64,000 bases of DNA from NORP309 sp045107085 (GTDB lineage: Bacteria; Pseudomonadota; Gammaproteobacteria; Xanthomonadales; Marinicellaceae): NCBI GenBank assembly GCA_045107085.1, contig JBGCFT010000094.1, positions 1-64,000 of the forward strand. The letters run 5' to 3'. Under the pieces are notes generated by a model that worked only from the letters and a program-made list of their open reading frames with translations, was not told the origin of the DNA and searched no databases. Positions within the stretch are counted from its first letter, which is position 1; every line of letters starts with the position of its first letter. Of the stretch, positions 63,068 through 64,000 are shown piece by piece. A program made the translations under genes and the position numbers.

Positions 63068-64000
63068 ATGACTATTATCAAAAACACCATTAATACAGAG
63101 TCTCCAGAGTTTGCTGAAAACTATGAGTTTATGCATGGCTTGGTAGATCAACTTCGTGAAGAAACGAGTATAACCTCTAAAGGAGGCTCAGAAAAATCCA
63201 GACAAAGGCATGAATCCCGAGGTAAGCTACTTGTTAGAGACCGAATTTATGCTCTAATCGACAAAGGAAGTCCCTTTTTAGAGTTATCGGGTTTAGCTGC
63301 AAATAGAATGTATAATGGAGATGCGCCTGCAGCAGGCATTGTTACAGGAATTGGCGTGGTGCAAGGTCAAAATGTCATAATAGTGGCAAATGATGCAACA
63401 GTTAAAGGCGGTACATATTTCCCTCTTACTGTTAAAAAACATTTAAGAGCACAAGAAATTGCTTTAGAAAACCATTTACCCTGCATTTATTTAGTAGATT
63501 CTGGTGGTGCCTTTCTGCCATTACAAGATGAAGTCTTTCCAGACAAAGAACACTTTGGTCGAATTTTTTATAATCAAGCGCAATTATCTTCTAAAAATAT
63601 CCCACAAATTGCAGTAGTTATGGGTTCTTGTACAGCAGGAGGCGCTTATGTGCCAGCCATGTGTGATGAAGCAGTTATTGTGAAAGAACAAGGTACCATA
63701 TTTTTAGGTGGACCTCCATTGGTGAAAGCGGCTACTGGAGAAGTGGTAGATGCTGAAACTTTAGGTGGTGCGGAAGTTCATAGCTCAATTTCAGGCGTTA
63801 CAGATCACTTTGCCGAAAATGATGAACATGCATTGGAAATCACCAGAGATATCATTAAATTTCTCAACCGTAAACCTCATAATTGGTTAAAGTCTCAAAC
63901 TTCTCAAGACCCAATTTATAATGAAAAAGAACTCTATGGTATTGTGCCTCAAAGCACAAGAATACCTTATGACATAAGACAGATCATTGCTCGAATTGTG
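63068..64000 (+). CDS. mccB: methylcrotonyl-CoA carboxylase carboxyltransferase subunit (partial)
   Basis: The window ends inside this gene after 311 codons; the full family length is about 535. Start ATG 63068 gives MTIIKNTINTESPEFAENYE, then RGKLLVRDRIYALIDKGSPF and the biotin-carboxyltransferase motifs PCIYLVDSGGAFLP, SCTAGGAYVPAM and GTIFLGGPPLVKAATGE. These match the MCC beta subunit (LiuB) of leucine catabolism better than propionyl-CoA carboxylase; geranyl-CoA carboxylase is an alternative. Rest of the liu cluster would lie beyond the edge. Confidence 0.9.
   Translation, partial: MTIIKNTINTESPEFAENYEFMHGLVDQLREETSITSKGGSEKSRQRHESRGKLLVRDRIYALIDKGSPFLELSGLAANRMYNGDAPAAGIVTGIGVVQGQNVIIVANDATVKGGTYFPLTVKKHLRAQEIALENHLPCIYLVDSGGAFLPLQDEVFPDKEHFGRIFYNQAQLSSKNIPQIAVVMGSCTAGGAYVPAMCDEAVIVKEQGTIFLGGPPLVKAATGEVVDAETLGGAEVHSSISGVTDHFAENDEHALEITRDIIKFLNRKPHNWLKSQTSQDPIYNEKELYGIVPQSTRIPYDIRQIIARIV

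Noticed and set aside
1..64000. Prophage, IS element, toxin-antitoxin or defence island
   Set aside because: No transposase, integrase, capsid, restriction or cas-like genes; ratA is the only 'toxin'-named gene and it is in its conserved core context.

Overview
This window comes from an AT-rich gammaproteobacterial chromosome and carries almost only core genes. Gammaproteobacterial gene strings are recognisable throughout: ndk-rlmN-pilF-rodZ, dedD-cvpA-purF followed by two UbiH-type hydroxylases, fur/bamE/rnfH/ratA/smpB, fimT-pilV-pilW-pilX-pilY1-pilE, murJ-ribF-ileS-lspA-ispH with rpsT divergent, and exbB-exbD-msbA-lpxK-kdsB. Fur has no cysteine at all and has DVDT where E. coli Fur has its CxxC; FadB has the dehydrogenase half first. 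Both traits resemble Xanthomonas-type lineages, so an aerobic, fatty-acid-using, piliated, probably marine relative (for example Marinicella-like) is my guess. The genus is inference only. No transposase, integrase, prophage, CRISPR array, rRNA or tRNA gene was recognised.

Layout. 1-3.8 kb: a small unknown ORF, a deoxynucleoside kinase, an M61 peptidase and an MtfA-like metallopeptidase, all on the minus strand. 3.9-7.4 kb: a large MASE1-PAS-PAS-GGDEF-EAL protein. 7.3-10.2 kb: a Lys/Ala-rich coiled-coil protein, polyphosphate kinase PPK2 (with an FNR/Anr-like box at an activating position) and the nucleosidase PpnN. 10.5-14.3 kb: a DUF3301 protein, an ABC exporter and cardiolipin synthase. 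14.3-15.5 kb: a secreted protein and a TFIIB-type zinc-finger protein. 15.6-25.9 kb: a minus-strand block with ubiquinone hydroxylases, purF, cvpA, dedD, hisS, rodZ, pilF, rlmN and ndk.

26.2-32.8 kb is a beta-oxidation operon: a TetR regulator with a candidate self-operator, a strongly diverged FadE, FadB and FadA. It is followed by an ALDH7-type aldehyde dehydrogenase, pyrD and murB. 36.7-39.8 kb: a lytic transglycosylase lipoprotein, queD, fur, bamE, rnfH, ratA and smpB. 39.8-47.0 kb: the minor-pilin/PilY1 operon with a PilY2-like small gene. 47.1-54.3 kb: ispH, lspA, ileS, ribF, murJ and divergent rpsT. 54.3-57.4 kb: a repeat-rich 380-base intergenic region, a DUF3391/HD-GYP protein, thyA and folA. 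57.5-62.8 kb: an alpha/beta hydrolase, kdsB, lpxK, msbA, exbD and exbB. The right edge cuts a methylcrotonyl-CoA carboxylase beta gene.

I did not find a clearly new multi-gene system. The best leads are modest: an intact but motif-poor FadE inside an otherwise normal fad operon, a PPK2 gene paired with a lysine-rich coiled-coil protein under a predicted FNR-type promoter, an HD-GYP protein without its signature His behind an unusual repeat-rich promoter region, and a secreted protein with a short PVEL-type C-terminal motif and a 5' stem-loop.
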